From the NCBI GenBank assembly GCA_964540445.1, contig CAZIMF010000011.1, forward strand, positions 1 to 21,751: DNA of 21,751 nucleotides, written 5' to 3'. This DNA comes from JALQXV01 sp964540445 (GTDB taxonomy: Bacteria > Patescibacteriota > Saccharimonadia > Saccharimonadales > 2-12-FULL-41-12). Each line of letters opens with the position of its first letter. The stretch's first letter is position 1. The translations under genes were made by a program, and so were the position numbers. The notes beneath the pieces were generated by a model, which was not told the origin of the DNA, did not search any database, and saw only the letters and a list, made by a program, of their open reading frames with translations. Positions 15,582 through 21,751 of the stretch are shown piece by piece.

Positions 15582-15595
15582 TTACTTTAACAGAT

Positions 15596-15650
15596 AAAAA
15601 CGCCTGGTGGCCTCTGGCTACAGTAGCATTCTGTTACTATACCTGCGTTT
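15596..15650 (-). terminator. Probable terminator of the PH/foldase operon
   Basis: Read on the minus strand, AAACGC (15650-15645) pairs with GCGTTT (15603-15598), extended by ACC/GGT across a small internal loop. It encloses a second hairpin (AGTAACA-GAA-TGCTACT, one mismatch). It is followed directly by a run of five T and then ATC. It lies between the operon's last stop (15733) and the next promoter (15581), the expected place. Confidence 0.5.
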
Positions 15651-15692
15651 CATGAAGATTTAATGAAGCGGAACTATAGTGCTCAATAGTAC

Positions 15693-15716
15693 TCAAACGG
15701 TGGTTCAAACGGTGGT
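15693..15716. repeat. Perfect 12-base tandem duplication
   Basis: TCAAACGGTGGT occurs twice head to tail, 17 bases downstream of the last operon gene's stop. There is no coding role. It is probably a replication-slippage duplication in untranslated 3' sequence. Confidence 0.8.
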
Positions 15717-15732
15717 TTAGTGGCTTAGTCAA

Positions 15733-16227
15733 CTATAGGCCAAGCGGTTTGTCGTCGAGCGAAGCAGCTGGAAAGTCTTTTTCGTCGTCTAGAGAACTTA
15801 GATCCTGGCTGATTGCGTTACTTGCCTGCTCGAGGTCGATTGCCTGAGCGGGCTTTAAGTTTTGCGACAAAACAGCTTCGGTTGTCTGCTGGTTTGTTTG
15901 AGTAGTCTTTGGCTTTTTGTCGGCGCTACTGAGGACTGCGATAACACCTAAAATGAGAACTAGTGCAACACCGGCTATAACAATGATCACTAATTTGCTT
16001 GGACCTTTTTTGCCGCCAGCGTTTGAGTTAGCGCTTACGGGCATTCCGGAGGGAGACGGTGTAGTGGATTGTGAGCCATACGGTGTGGCTGCTAGCGATG
16101 AGGGCGACGTGTATACTCCAGCCTGCGCCGTGGGTGCACCATTTGGACCAGTGGTGGAGCCAGGTGTGCCTGGTGGTAGGCTAGACTGTGGCTGCTGGGG
16201 TTGCGGTTGCTGTTGATTTGGATCCAT
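15733..16227 (-). CDS. Single-pass membrane protein with Pro/Gln-rich N-terminus
   Basis: A 164-residue protein, last of a four-gene operon. Residues 1-75 are Pro/Gln/Ser/Thr/Gly-rich and disordered. A basic GGKKGPSK stretch precedes one membrane helix (about 79-101). Residues 102-164 are polar and acidic. With no signal peptide and positive charges before the helix, the Pro/Gln-rich part is predicted cytoplasmic and the tail outside. Its ATG lies one base after the previous gene's TAA, so translation is probably coupled. Function is unknown. The disordered cytoplasmic arm suggests a scaffold. Confidence 0.78.
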   Translation of the reverse strand: MDPNQQQPQPQQPQSSLPPGTPGSTTGPNGAPTAQAGVYTSPSSLAATPYGSQSTTPSPSGMPVSANSNAGGKKGPSKLVIIVIAGVALVLILGVIAVLSSADKKPKTTQTNQQTTEAVLSQNLKPAQAIDLEQASNAISQDLSSLDDEKDFPAASLDDKPLGL

Positions 16228-16228
16228 A

Positions 16229-16873
16229 TTAACGTCCCTGCTCCGTTGATGGCTTGCCTTGTAATTCGGCAGCTAGGGCACTGAGTGATGGTTTGATCTC
16301 ATTATTAAGGTAGTTGCGTATGTCGGTAGATTGGTCGCGTAGCTGAGTGCGGTAAATACGGGCAGTATCGAGAAGAGCTTTGAATCCGACCAAATCGACC
16401 CGACAATTAACGGCTACAATGTCGTCGAGTGTTTGGGTATAATTTTGACCTGTCTGCTGAAACGCACTAAATTTTTCGGCTAGTGCTGCGCGCTGTTTTT
16501 CTAGTGCAAACGTGTCTTTTTCGGCAATTTTAAGTTTGCCAATCATTACCCATAGTTTGGCGTCGATTTGCTGGTTAGTTTTGACTCGGTTTGCGACTGC
16601 AGGAGTTGTTTGGCCTTGTAGCGTGCGAATTTTGCTTTGTGCTGAGACACAAACGCTAATTAAGCGCTGCTGATCTTTTTGGCCGATGACAACATTTCGT
16701 TCGGCTTTACGCTGAGCCACACGCTGATCGAGAGTGCTGCCAGGAGCTGCGGCCGCCGGTGGAACCTGTGCGCCAGCGGGTCGACTTATAATAATTGCAC
16801 CCAAAACAGCCAAAATAATGGCTGCTATGCCAGCTACTGCCATGGTGCTATTTTTTGTTAGATTATGATACAT
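16229..16873 (-). CDS. Secreted or anchored helical protein (214 residues)
   Basis: A hydrophobic segment (about residues 11-31) ends in RPAGA-Q, so it is either a signal peptide cut after residue 35 or an uncut N-terminal anchor. A short Pro/Ala linker follows. The remainder is almost all helix with heptad-like charge patterning and two cysteines (CVSAQ and NCRVD) that could form a disulphide. No family is recognised. An alternative start is Met11. It is third in the PH/foldase operon. An extended -10 (TGGTAAAAT, 16903-16895 minus strand) could give it an extra internal promoter, but the -35 is poor. Confidence 0.78.
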   Translation of the reverse strand: MYHNLTKNSTMAVAGIAAIILAVLGAIIISRPAGAQVPPAAAAPGSTLDQRVAQRKAERNVVIGQKDQQRLISVCVSAQSKIRTLQGQTTPAVANRVKTNQQIDAKLWVMIGKLKIAEKDTFALEKQRAALAEKFSAFQQTGQNYTQTLDDIVAVNCRVDLVGFKALLDTARIYRTQLRDQSTDIRNYLNNEIKPSLSALAAELQGKPSTEQGR

Positions 16874-16912
16874 CGTATAGTGCTCTTACGCTAAATTTTA
16901 CCATAAGCGGCA

Positions 16913-17956
16913 CTAGAAACGAAGATAGGTACGGGTTTTTCGCTGGTCTTTTAGATCATTGGTGTAATCGTTAATGTCTTTGAAGTTAAAAACAATGTGA
17001 GAGGCCTGAATTTTACCATCAGGTAGCACCTTAACGTTTTTTACTATCTCTAAGCCATAGCCAATATTAATAACGCCCGAGTATTCACCCTCTTTAAGTT
17101 TAAATAGGGCTTCAACGGTGTTAGGGTTAACGTCACGATTTGTTTTTTCGACTGGGAAACCAAAATCACCACCGGTTTCTTTGCCAATTGGGTCTTCGGA
17201 AACTTCACGGGCTAGTGTAGCGAAGTCTTTGCCGTTTTTGAGCTGCACCAGAGCTTTATCGGCTCGGTCTTGCGTGTCGGTATCGAACGAGGCAATCACT
17301 TTTTGGCTCAACAATTGGGTTTTAAGGCTCCGCTTAAAATCATTCTCTGACCAGTTCCAAAAGTCTTTAAGAACACCCTGAAACTCTTTGTCGCTGGCCC
17401 CCAGCCGATTTTGATTACGTACAATTGTAATCTGATCCTCTACTTCACGGTCGCTAACGGTGATTCCGCGTTGTTTAGCCAGCTCTTTTATGTAGGCATC
17501 GTTGATAACTTTATCAAGTGCCCGTTTTTTAAACTCTTGAAGTTGTAGCTTGCCAGTATCGCTGTTAAAGTCAAGCTGCTGCTGCGTGCGGTAATAGTGC
17601 GTGTAGTGGTTGATCTCAAACAAATAGTTTTCGTAAGCTACAAAATCTGAACCTATCCGGGCAGCCGGAAATGGGATAACCTGAGTTACCCGATATAAAA
17701 AGGTGGAGCTCGACTTGAATTTATAGAGGGCTAAGGTGCAATAACTAAAAAATGTCACAATTGCGACCAAAAATAGTGTAATTGAGACAATTACTAACTT
17801 ATGTTTAGACTGCTGCAGCGGATAAATGTACTTGCGAGCTTTACCTAATACTTCTTCACGGTGCTCCGCAACAGTATCGTTGGTAACCCGATTGGCTACT
17901 TCTACTGAACTTCCCTTATTTCGTCGTTTTTTTAGTTTTGAGGTGATTCTTTTCAT
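16913..17956 (-). CDS. Membrane-anchored parvulin-type peptidyl-prolyl isomerase (SurA/PrsA-like)
   Basis: A 347-residue protein with a basic cytoplasmic start, one membrane helix (about 54-78) and an extracytoplasmic part. Residues 100-220 form a helical SurA-N-like chaperone region (helix, short arm, helix, ending LKTQLLSQKVI). Residues 231-311 match the parvulin core: GKDFATLAREVSEDP, TGGDFGF, LKEGEYSGVI and GLEIVKNVKV. The family's first strand (ASHIL) is missing where it should precede the core. A close copy, QASHIVF, follows it at 317-323 near the C-terminus, suggesting a permuted or truncated tandem domain. The role is folding exported proteins by prolyl isomerisation. It is second in the operon, 13 bases after the PH gene. 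Confidence 0.85.
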   Translation of the reverse strand: MKRITSKLKKRRNKGSSVEVANRVTNDTVAEHREEVLGKARKYIYPLQQSKHKLVIVSITLFLVAIVTFFSYCTLALYKFKSSSTFLYRVTQVIPFPAARIGSDFVAYENYLFEINHYTHYYRTQQQLDFNSDTGKLQLQEFKKRALDKVINDAYIKELAKQRGITVSDREVEDQITIVRNQNRLGASDKEFQGVLKDFWNWSENDFKRSLKTQLLSQKVIASFDTDTQDRADKALVQLKNGKDFATLAREVSEDPIGKETGGDFGFPVEKTNRDVNPNTVEALFKLKEGEYSGVINIGYGLEIVKNVKVLPDGKIQASHIVFNFKDINDYTNDLKDQRKTRTYLRF

Positions 17957-17969
17957 GTAGTGTACGTAC

Positions 17970-18509
17970 TTATGCTTCTGCCTCAGTTTTTACCATTGGT
18001 GGTAAACCGGACAGCACTCCTTTTTCTCGTAAAATAGTTAGTAACTTCTTCTGAATCTTCGCCGGATGGTGTACATCATGGATAATCAGGTCTCCAACGA
18101 AGGTTTGCATCATAATTGTACCAAATCCGAGGAGAGTTTCCTGCAAACCACCGACTTCGTAGTTCACCATCTGTATCTGCTGTAGGCCAATATCAACCAC
18201 GCTACGATTCCACATTCCTTTTTGGGTAATCTGTATGAGCCGTTGATCGGTGACAATAAACACACTGTAGTGCCAACTAATCCACGTCGGCATAAAGACA
18301 AGAATGCTGAGAATAAAGCCCCCTGCCAAGCCGCCAAACAAATAGATATACTCTGGTTTAATTAAGGCTGGTACCGTCCCCAGCAAAATAGCCACCATGG
18401 CAATCACCAACCCTTTACGCATAACGATTGGATGTTTACGAAAGACAAAAAGTACTTCTTCGTCTTCAAGCTGGTCATCAAAGTACTTATGGTTTTCAGA
18501 TTTTGTCAT
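17970..18509 (-). CDS. Bacterial PH-domain (bPH2) membrane protein
   Basis: A 179-residue protein. Its acidic N-terminus and FRKHP motif precede two membrane helices (about 33-50 and 54-76). A bPH2-type domain follows (about 78-160): W-x-x-x-x-F-I-V-T-D-Q-R-L-I-Q, then ...IGLQQIQMVNYE and LGFGTIMMQTFVGD. The family is widespread in Gram-positives and Candidate Phyla Radiation bacteria, and its function is not settled. The domain sits at the inner face of the membrane. It is first gene of the operon with the foldase, and divergent from the repeat-protein genes. Confidence 0.88.
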   Translation of the reverse strand: MTKSENHKYFDDQLEDEEVLFVFRKHPIVMRKGLVIAMVAILLGTVPALIKPEYIYLFGGLAGGFILSILVFMPTWISWHYSVFIVTDQRLIQITQKGMWNRSVVDIGLQQIQMVNYEVGGLQETLLGFGTIMMQTFVGDLIIHDVHHPAKIQKKLLTILREKGVLSGLPPMVKTEAEA

Positions 18510-18532
18510 TTTTAGTGGTGCCTTATTGCTTA

Positions 18533-18549
18533 ATTATACCCTAATTAGG
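18533..18549 (-). promoter_or_regulatory. -10 and palindrome upstream of the PH operon
   Basis: TATAAT on the minus strand (18538-18533), preceded by the perfect 10-base palindrome CCTAATTAGG (18540-18549) in the spacer. The -35 is weak, so the palindrome may be a regulator's operator. The leader is about 17 bases. Confidence 0.5.
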
Positions 18550-18838
18550 CCGGTGTTTGTGAAGACTACATCACATATTCCTAACGCCGTAAAAAATCTA
18601 ACAGTGCACACCTAATAGAAACGATTATGATGCAAGCAACACTTTGGTTTGTAAAGCATCAGACGCATTATCCATAGTGGGGTGTTTAACAAATCAGCAG
18701 GCAGACTTGTTGGGAAGTCGATTTTTGGGGATGAAATACGCTACGACTGCATCTGGTTATTTTTTACAGTCATTTCATCAGTAAAAATCGGGTTTGAGCC
18801 CGAGTTTATTACTAACCTACAGAAAGGAGTAACTCCTT
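18550..18838 (+). promoter_or_regulatory. Structured leader region of the 193-residue repeat-protein gene
   Basis: Most of the 329-base gap between the divergent PH and repeat-protein genes lacks a gene. I find no convincing plus-strand promoter. A long imperfect hairpin spans 18719-18790: CGATTTTT with AAAAATCG, GATGAAAT with ATTTCATC, then GACTG with CAGTC past a 7-base bulge. A second hairpin, TCGGG/CCCGA (18788-18803), shares three bases with it, so the two compete. A third, AAGGAG-TAA-CTCCTT (18824-18838), places the ribosome binding site in a 6-base-pair stem touching the ATG. This looks like a regulatory leader of no class I know. Confidence 0.55.
18824..18829 (+). promoter_or_regulatory. 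Ribosome binding site sequestered in a hairpin
   Basis: AAGGAG, nine bases before ATG 18839, is complementary to CTCCTT (18833-18838) with a TAA loop. It is the strongest Shine-Dalgarno site in the window and is base-paired unless opened. Confidence 0.6.
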
Positions 18839-19420
18839 ATGAAGAAGTTACTACAAGCATCAGCTGCAGCCGTAGCCGGTGTAGCATTAAGCGCAGGACT
18901 TGTTGCGGCTCAGACCGGAACAATTACTGGCACGGGGCCGAGTTCTAACAACACGGTGACAAGTGCAGTCGTAGACACGGCCGTACTTACCAACTCTAAT
19001 AGTGCTCTTGCAGCTCTGACCAACAGTCAGACTGGGGTCTCTGGCCCAGCAAACGTCAGTGGTAACACTACAGGTGGTGGCGCTACGAGCGGTAGCAGCA
19101 CAAATAGTAGTAGTACTGGTGTATCTGCATCATTTAGCAATGCAGGCGCTAGCGCGGCAGCTCTACTTGGCGGTGGCGGCGGTACCAGCACTGGTGTCAT
19201 TAGCAATACTGGTCCAAGCTCAAACAACCAGATTACTGACACGCACACCAGCAGCGCTGTAGTTACAAACTTGAATACGTTCACTGTAACCAGCATTAAT
19301 AGTCAAACTGCTGCTAGTGGTAGTGCAAATGTTAGCGGTAACACAACTGGCGGAAGCGCAACCAGTGGTAACACCTCTAATACAAGCAACAGCAGTGTTG
19401 TTCTCTCAGCTACTAACTAA
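18839..19420 (+). CDS. Secreted Asn/Thr/Gly/Ser-repeat protein, soluble form
   Basis: A 193-residue protein. The signal peptide (MKKLLQAS..., cut after VAA at residue 24) is followed by two copies of a repeat of about 65 residues, at about 27-90 and 119-187. Each copy has a TGPSSNN opening, a Val/Thr-rich strand region, NSQT and the conserved ANVSGNTTGG-x-ATSG. A Gly-rich spacer (LLGGGGG) separates them. Composition and regular N/T/S/G spacing suggest a beta-solenoid or amyloid-like fibre subunit. There are no cysteines, no charged core and no membrane anchor. The same repeat builds the downstream 706-residue protein. It has a strong AAGGAG ribosome binding site, but within a hairpin. It probably acts outside the cell. 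Confidence 0.85.
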   Translation: MKKLLQASAAAVAGVALSAGLVAAQTGTITGTGPSSNNTVTSAVVDTAVLTNSNSALAALTNSQTGVSGPANVSGNTTGGGATSGSSTNSSSTGVSASFSNAGASAAALLGGGGGTSTGVISNTGPSSNNQITDTHTSSAVVTNLNTFTVTSINSQTAASGSANVSGNTTGGSATSGNTSNTSNSSVVLSATN

Positions 19421-19456
19421 GATAACTTAGAAATAAGTTAACCGAGCGTTGTAGCC

Positions 19457-19504
19457 GAGTTAGGGAGCAGCCGTTGCGCTGCTCCCTACTCAACCATACT
19501 TTTA
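19457..19504 (+). terminator. Rho-independent terminator between the two repeat-protein genes
   Basis: TAGGGAGCAGC (19461-19471) pairs perfectly with GCTGCTCCCTA (19478-19488) around CGTTGC, extended by GAG/CTC past one bulged T. A short T-run (ACTTTTA) follows about eight bases later. The stem is strong and the T-run modest, so some read-through into the 706-residue gene is plausible. Confidence 0.7.
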
Positions 19505-19544
19505 CTCCTGAACTAAGCACCGATTTGGTAGAAAGTGAATTATT

Positions 19545-21665
19545 ATGCCCCTAAAGACAACTATTCGTACTACATTTTGTTCTCTGGTCGTCTTAGTACA
19601 GATTGCATCATTCCCTAGTTTTGCGCTCGCCCAAGAAGTCGTTACAGAATCACCTACTCCTACTGCGACTGATTCCGCACCGACTTCTGGCTCTCCTGAA
19701 CCGGAGGCCCAACAGGCTCCCGCACCAGTAGAGTCCAGCAGTACTCCTCCATCAGCGCCGGACATCCAAACACCACAGGGCGCCACCAATACCGGACCGC
19801 AATCGCCAACCGGTGCTGATTCGAGTACCTATACTCAAAACCCTGATGGCACCTGGTCTAACGACCTATACACCTGGGATCCTGTAACCAAACAAACTCG
19901 ACCCAATACTCCTCAGGAATATAGCTATAACCCTGCCACCGGCATGTGGGACACCGTTGACTATATATATAGCCCCGAAACAGGAACCTATGTCCCTAAC
20001 GTACGATCGCTAGCTGCAAATAACCCCCTAATAGCAGCCTTGGTTCAGCTCAGCGGCGGTTCAAATCCGCTGGTAGCTGGCGGACCAAATACTTTTACCA
20101 TTGGTAACACGGGACCAAATTCTAATAATGGGATAAATCTTGGCTCGGATACAATGGGGACCTTTGACCTGTTCTTTAACGGCGCAATCAGCAACAACGT
20201 ATCCTCAAATGCTCAGTCAGGCAACGCCTTGGTTCAAGGCAACACTTTGGGCGGAGATGCGCTCAGCGGTGACGCCAATGCACTTGCTAACCTCCTCAAC
20301 ATGTTACAGTCCTCGTGGCTTGGCAGCTCGAACATGGCAACTTTTGCTACTACTATTGATGGTAATGTCGTTGGCGATTTACTCATCGACCCAGACCAAC
20401 TCCCCTATGCAATTGGATCAAATAACAGCGACATAGACGTCAATGCCAGCAACAACGGTGCAATCGACAACAATATAGACCTGGCCGCAAAGTCCGGTGA
20501 TGCAACGGTAGACGGTAACACCGAGGCTGGCGATGCAACCAGCGGTGATGCCCGGGCGATGGCCAACGTAATCAACATGCTTAACTCAGCTATCCACTCC
20601 GGTAAATCTTTTATCGGCACAATTAATATTACCGGTAATTTAGACGGCGATATCTTATTGCCACAAGGGGTTCTTGACGCGCTTATTTCAACCACAGGAC
20701 CAAATTCAACAAATACAATTGGGGGCACTACTAACTCTGACACTACCCTTAACTCTACCGCTAATCGAACTATTAATAACAACATAAACACCGATTCTAC
20801 CAGTGGTAACGCCGGCGTAACTAATAATACCCAAGCCGGTAATGCTACGACCGGAACAGCCAAGACAAGTGTTGATACCATGAATATAGTTGGTCAAAAG
20901 GTAACTGGCAAGAAAGGCTTGTTAGTCTTTGTGAATGTACTCGGACATTGGTATGGCATGGTGGTTGGGCCTGCCACAACAACCGCACAAATTACTGGTA
21001 CTGGCCCTGGTTCTACCAACTCAATTGGCCCGGGCAATAGCAATCAGTCACTCACGGTTAATTCTGACGAAAACAGCCTAATCAATAATGATATCAACAT
21101 ATCTACACAGAGCGGCGATGCAACCGTCAGTAATAATACCACCGGAGGTAATGCCACTAGTGGAGATACTGAGTCAGCAGTGAACTTACTGAATATTATA
21201 GGCTCGGACATCGATATGTCAGATTGGTTTGGTGTCTTATTCATCAATGTCTTTGGTAACTGGTTCGGTGACTTTGGTAACGATACGGCTCATGGTGGCT
21301 TTAGCCAATCACCACCCGCTGCTGCTCCATCAACAACTGCAACAACAACTGGTGGAGCTGCGACAAGCAGTACCCCGGCTCAGGTATTTAGTTTCTTTGC
21401 CCGTGGTAACAATGCAAACGGTCAGCTTGCTACCAATACCGAACAGACAACGAACGGCAATACAAACGCCAATACTGCAGTCTTTGGAAACACTACTCCA
21501 GGGGATCCAACTACCGGCACCTCGTCAAGCAGCACTGCTGTTACCGCGCCACAGTTAAACTGGTGGGTGATTGCCGGAATTATTGGTGTGCTCACTACCG
21601 TTATTGTAGTCGCCCGTGAATATATTCTTGCCATCCACGAAGAACAAGAACAACTCGTTTTATAA
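19545..21665 (+). CDS. Large Asn/Thr/Gly-repeat surface protein with C-terminal membrane anchor
   Basis: A 706-residue protein. The signal peptide is cut after FALA (residue 29). A Pro/Thr/Ser linker (30-95) follows. Three aromatic-Pro motifs come next: YTWDPVT (109), YSYNPATG (126) and YIYSPETG (140). Four repeats of about 100 residues begin near 184, 291, 383 and 485. Each has TGP-x-S-x-N or a variant, an Asn-rich stretch and the SG-x-A-x-V-x-x-NT-x-x-G-x-A-x-SG block. Each ends in a hydrophobic strand like GTINITGNLDGDILLP or GVLFINVFGNWFGDF. A degenerate fifth unit and Thr/Ser-rich stalk follow. One membrane helix (about 673-690) with a charged tail then anchors it. It is probably a surface stalk or fibre base partnered with the 193-residue protein. 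Confidence 0.85.
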   Translation: MPLKTTIRTTFCSLVVLVQIASFPSFALAQEVVTESPTPTATDSAPTSGSPEPEAQQAPAPVESSSTPPSAPDIQTPQGATNTGPQSPTGADSSTYTQNPDGTWSNDLYTWDPVTKQTRPNTPQEYSYNPATGMWDTVDYIYSPETGTYVPNVRSLAANNPLIAALVQLSGGSNPLVAGGPNTFTIGNTGPNSNNGINLGSDTMGTFDLFFNGAISNNVSSNAQSGNALVQGNTLGGDALSGDANALANLLNMLQSSWLGSSNMATFATTIDGNVVGDLLIDPDQLPYAIGSNNSDIDVNASNNGAIDNNIDLAAKSGDATVDGNTEAGDATSGDARAMANVINMLNSAIHSGKSFIGTINITGNLDGDILLPQGVLDALISTTGPNSTNTIGGTTNSDTTLNSTANRTINNNINTDSTSGNAGVTNNTQAGNATTGTAKTSVDTMNIVGQKVTGKKGLLVFVNVLGHWYGMVVGPATTTAQITGTGPGSTNSIGPGNSNQSLTVNSDENSLINNDINISTQSGDATVSNNTTGGNATSGDTESAVNLLNIIGSDIDMSDWFGVLFINVFGNWFGDFGNDTAHGGFSQSPPAAAPSTTATTTGGAATSSTPAQVFSFFARGNNANGQLATNTEQTTNGNTNANTAVFGNTTPGDPTTGTSSSSTAVTAPQLNWWVIAGIIGVLTTVIVVAREYILAIHEEQEQLVL
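20094..21215 (+). repeat. Four protein-level repeats within the 706-residue surface protein
   Basis: Units of about 100 codons, diverged at DNA level but aligned by NT-x-x-G-x-A-x-SG and the closing GN-x-x-GD motif. The 193-residue protein's two units share the first part but lack the closing hydrophobic strand. Confidence 0.75.
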
Positions 21666-21681
21666 TAAAGTTTTAAATTTA

Positions 21682-21712
21682 AAAGGTTACAGATGTAATT
21701 TCTGTAACCTTT
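21682..21712. terminator. Hairpin between the surface-protein gene and the convergent tRNA
   Basis: AAAGGTTACAGA (21682-21693) and TCTGTAACCTTT (21701-21712) form a perfect 12-base-pair stem with a 7-base loop. Read on the minus strand it follows the tRNA 3' end and is trailed by a T/A-rich tract, so it likely terminates the tRNA transcript. It may also serve the plus-strand gene ending at 21665. Confidence 0.65.
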
Positions 21713-21751
21713 GGTGACCTGGGAGGGAGTCGAACCCCCAACACCCACCTT
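21712..21751 (-). tRNA. 3' half of a tRNA, probably tRNA-Val (truncated by window end)
   Basis: Read on the minus strand: a TTCGACT T-loop with stem GGGGG/CCCTC, then acceptor strand CCAGGTC, discriminator A and an encoded CCA. The 5' side lies beyond the window, so the anticodon is not visible. AAGGTGG before the variable loop fits the right half of a CCACC-loop-GGTGG anticodon arm, which is common in tRNA-Val. The amino acid is therefore inferred. Confidence 0.85.

Noticed and set aside
18627..18677. A 16-codon frame (MMQATLWFVKHQTHYP) in the leader region
   Set aside because: It is very short, has no ribosome binding site or promoter at the usual distance, and lies in non-coding leader.
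20405..20881. Long minus-strand frames opposite the repeat proteins
   Set aside because: They mirror the Asn/Thr/Gly codon bias of the repeat genes (Val/Leu/Pro-rich antisense). No signals support them.
1..21751. Mobile elements, prophage, CRISPR or toxin-antitoxin modules
   Set aside because: No transposase, integrase, terminal inverted repeats, regularly spaced repeats or recognisable toxin-antitoxin pair. The orphan genes have ordinary individual promoters.

Overview
The window looks like chromosomal DNA from a small, host-dependent bacterium of the Candidate Phyla Radiation, most likely Candidatus Saccharibacteria (TM7). This rests on recalled style, not on a search. Most genes are orphans of 50-300 residues. 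Promoters are sharp TTGACA-17-TATAAT elements, and many fire so close to the ATG that the mRNA should be leaderless. Envelope proteins are long, single-anchor or low-complexity. I see no phage, transposon, CRISPR or rRNA signature. UGA behaves as a stop.

Layout. 1-7465 is a run of plus-strand genes: the tail of an unrecognised protein, a 52-residue zinc-knuckle protein, a DUF1653-like protein, a RibD-C/dihydrofolate-reductase-like oxidoreductase, orphan soluble proteins (one split by an apparent +1 frameshift), a ROK-family sugar kinase, an FHA-coiled-coil-J-like fusion and another orphan. Most carry their own promoter. 7472-15514 holds two minus-strand paralogues that are membrane-anchored, with peptidoglycan-binding-like repeats and a class A beta-lactamase-like C-terminus. 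One keeps the catalytic motifs and the other has lost all of them. Between them lie a small orphan, a 986-residue multi-spanning membrane protein and a secreted protein. 15733-18509 is a minus-strand operon: bacterial PH-domain membrane protein, membrane-anchored parvulin-type foldase, a secreted or anchored helical protein and a Pro/Gln-rich single-pass protein. 18839-21665 carries two plus-strand secreted proteins built from the same Asn/Thr/Gly/Ser-rich repeat: a 193-residue soluble form and a 706-residue form with a C-terminal membrane anchor. They are separated by a strong terminator and preceded by a structured leader whose ribosome binding site lies in a hairpin. The window ends in the 3' half of a tRNA, probably tRNA-Val, on the minus strand.

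From about 7.5 kb onward the theme is the cell envelope: cell-wall hydrolase-like proteins (one apparently a pseudoenzyme), an extracytoplasmic foldase and a putative two-part surface fibre. The best candidate for an undescribed system is the paired repeat proteins at 18.8-21.7 kb with their structured leader, possibly served by the adjacent divergent PH/foldase operon.
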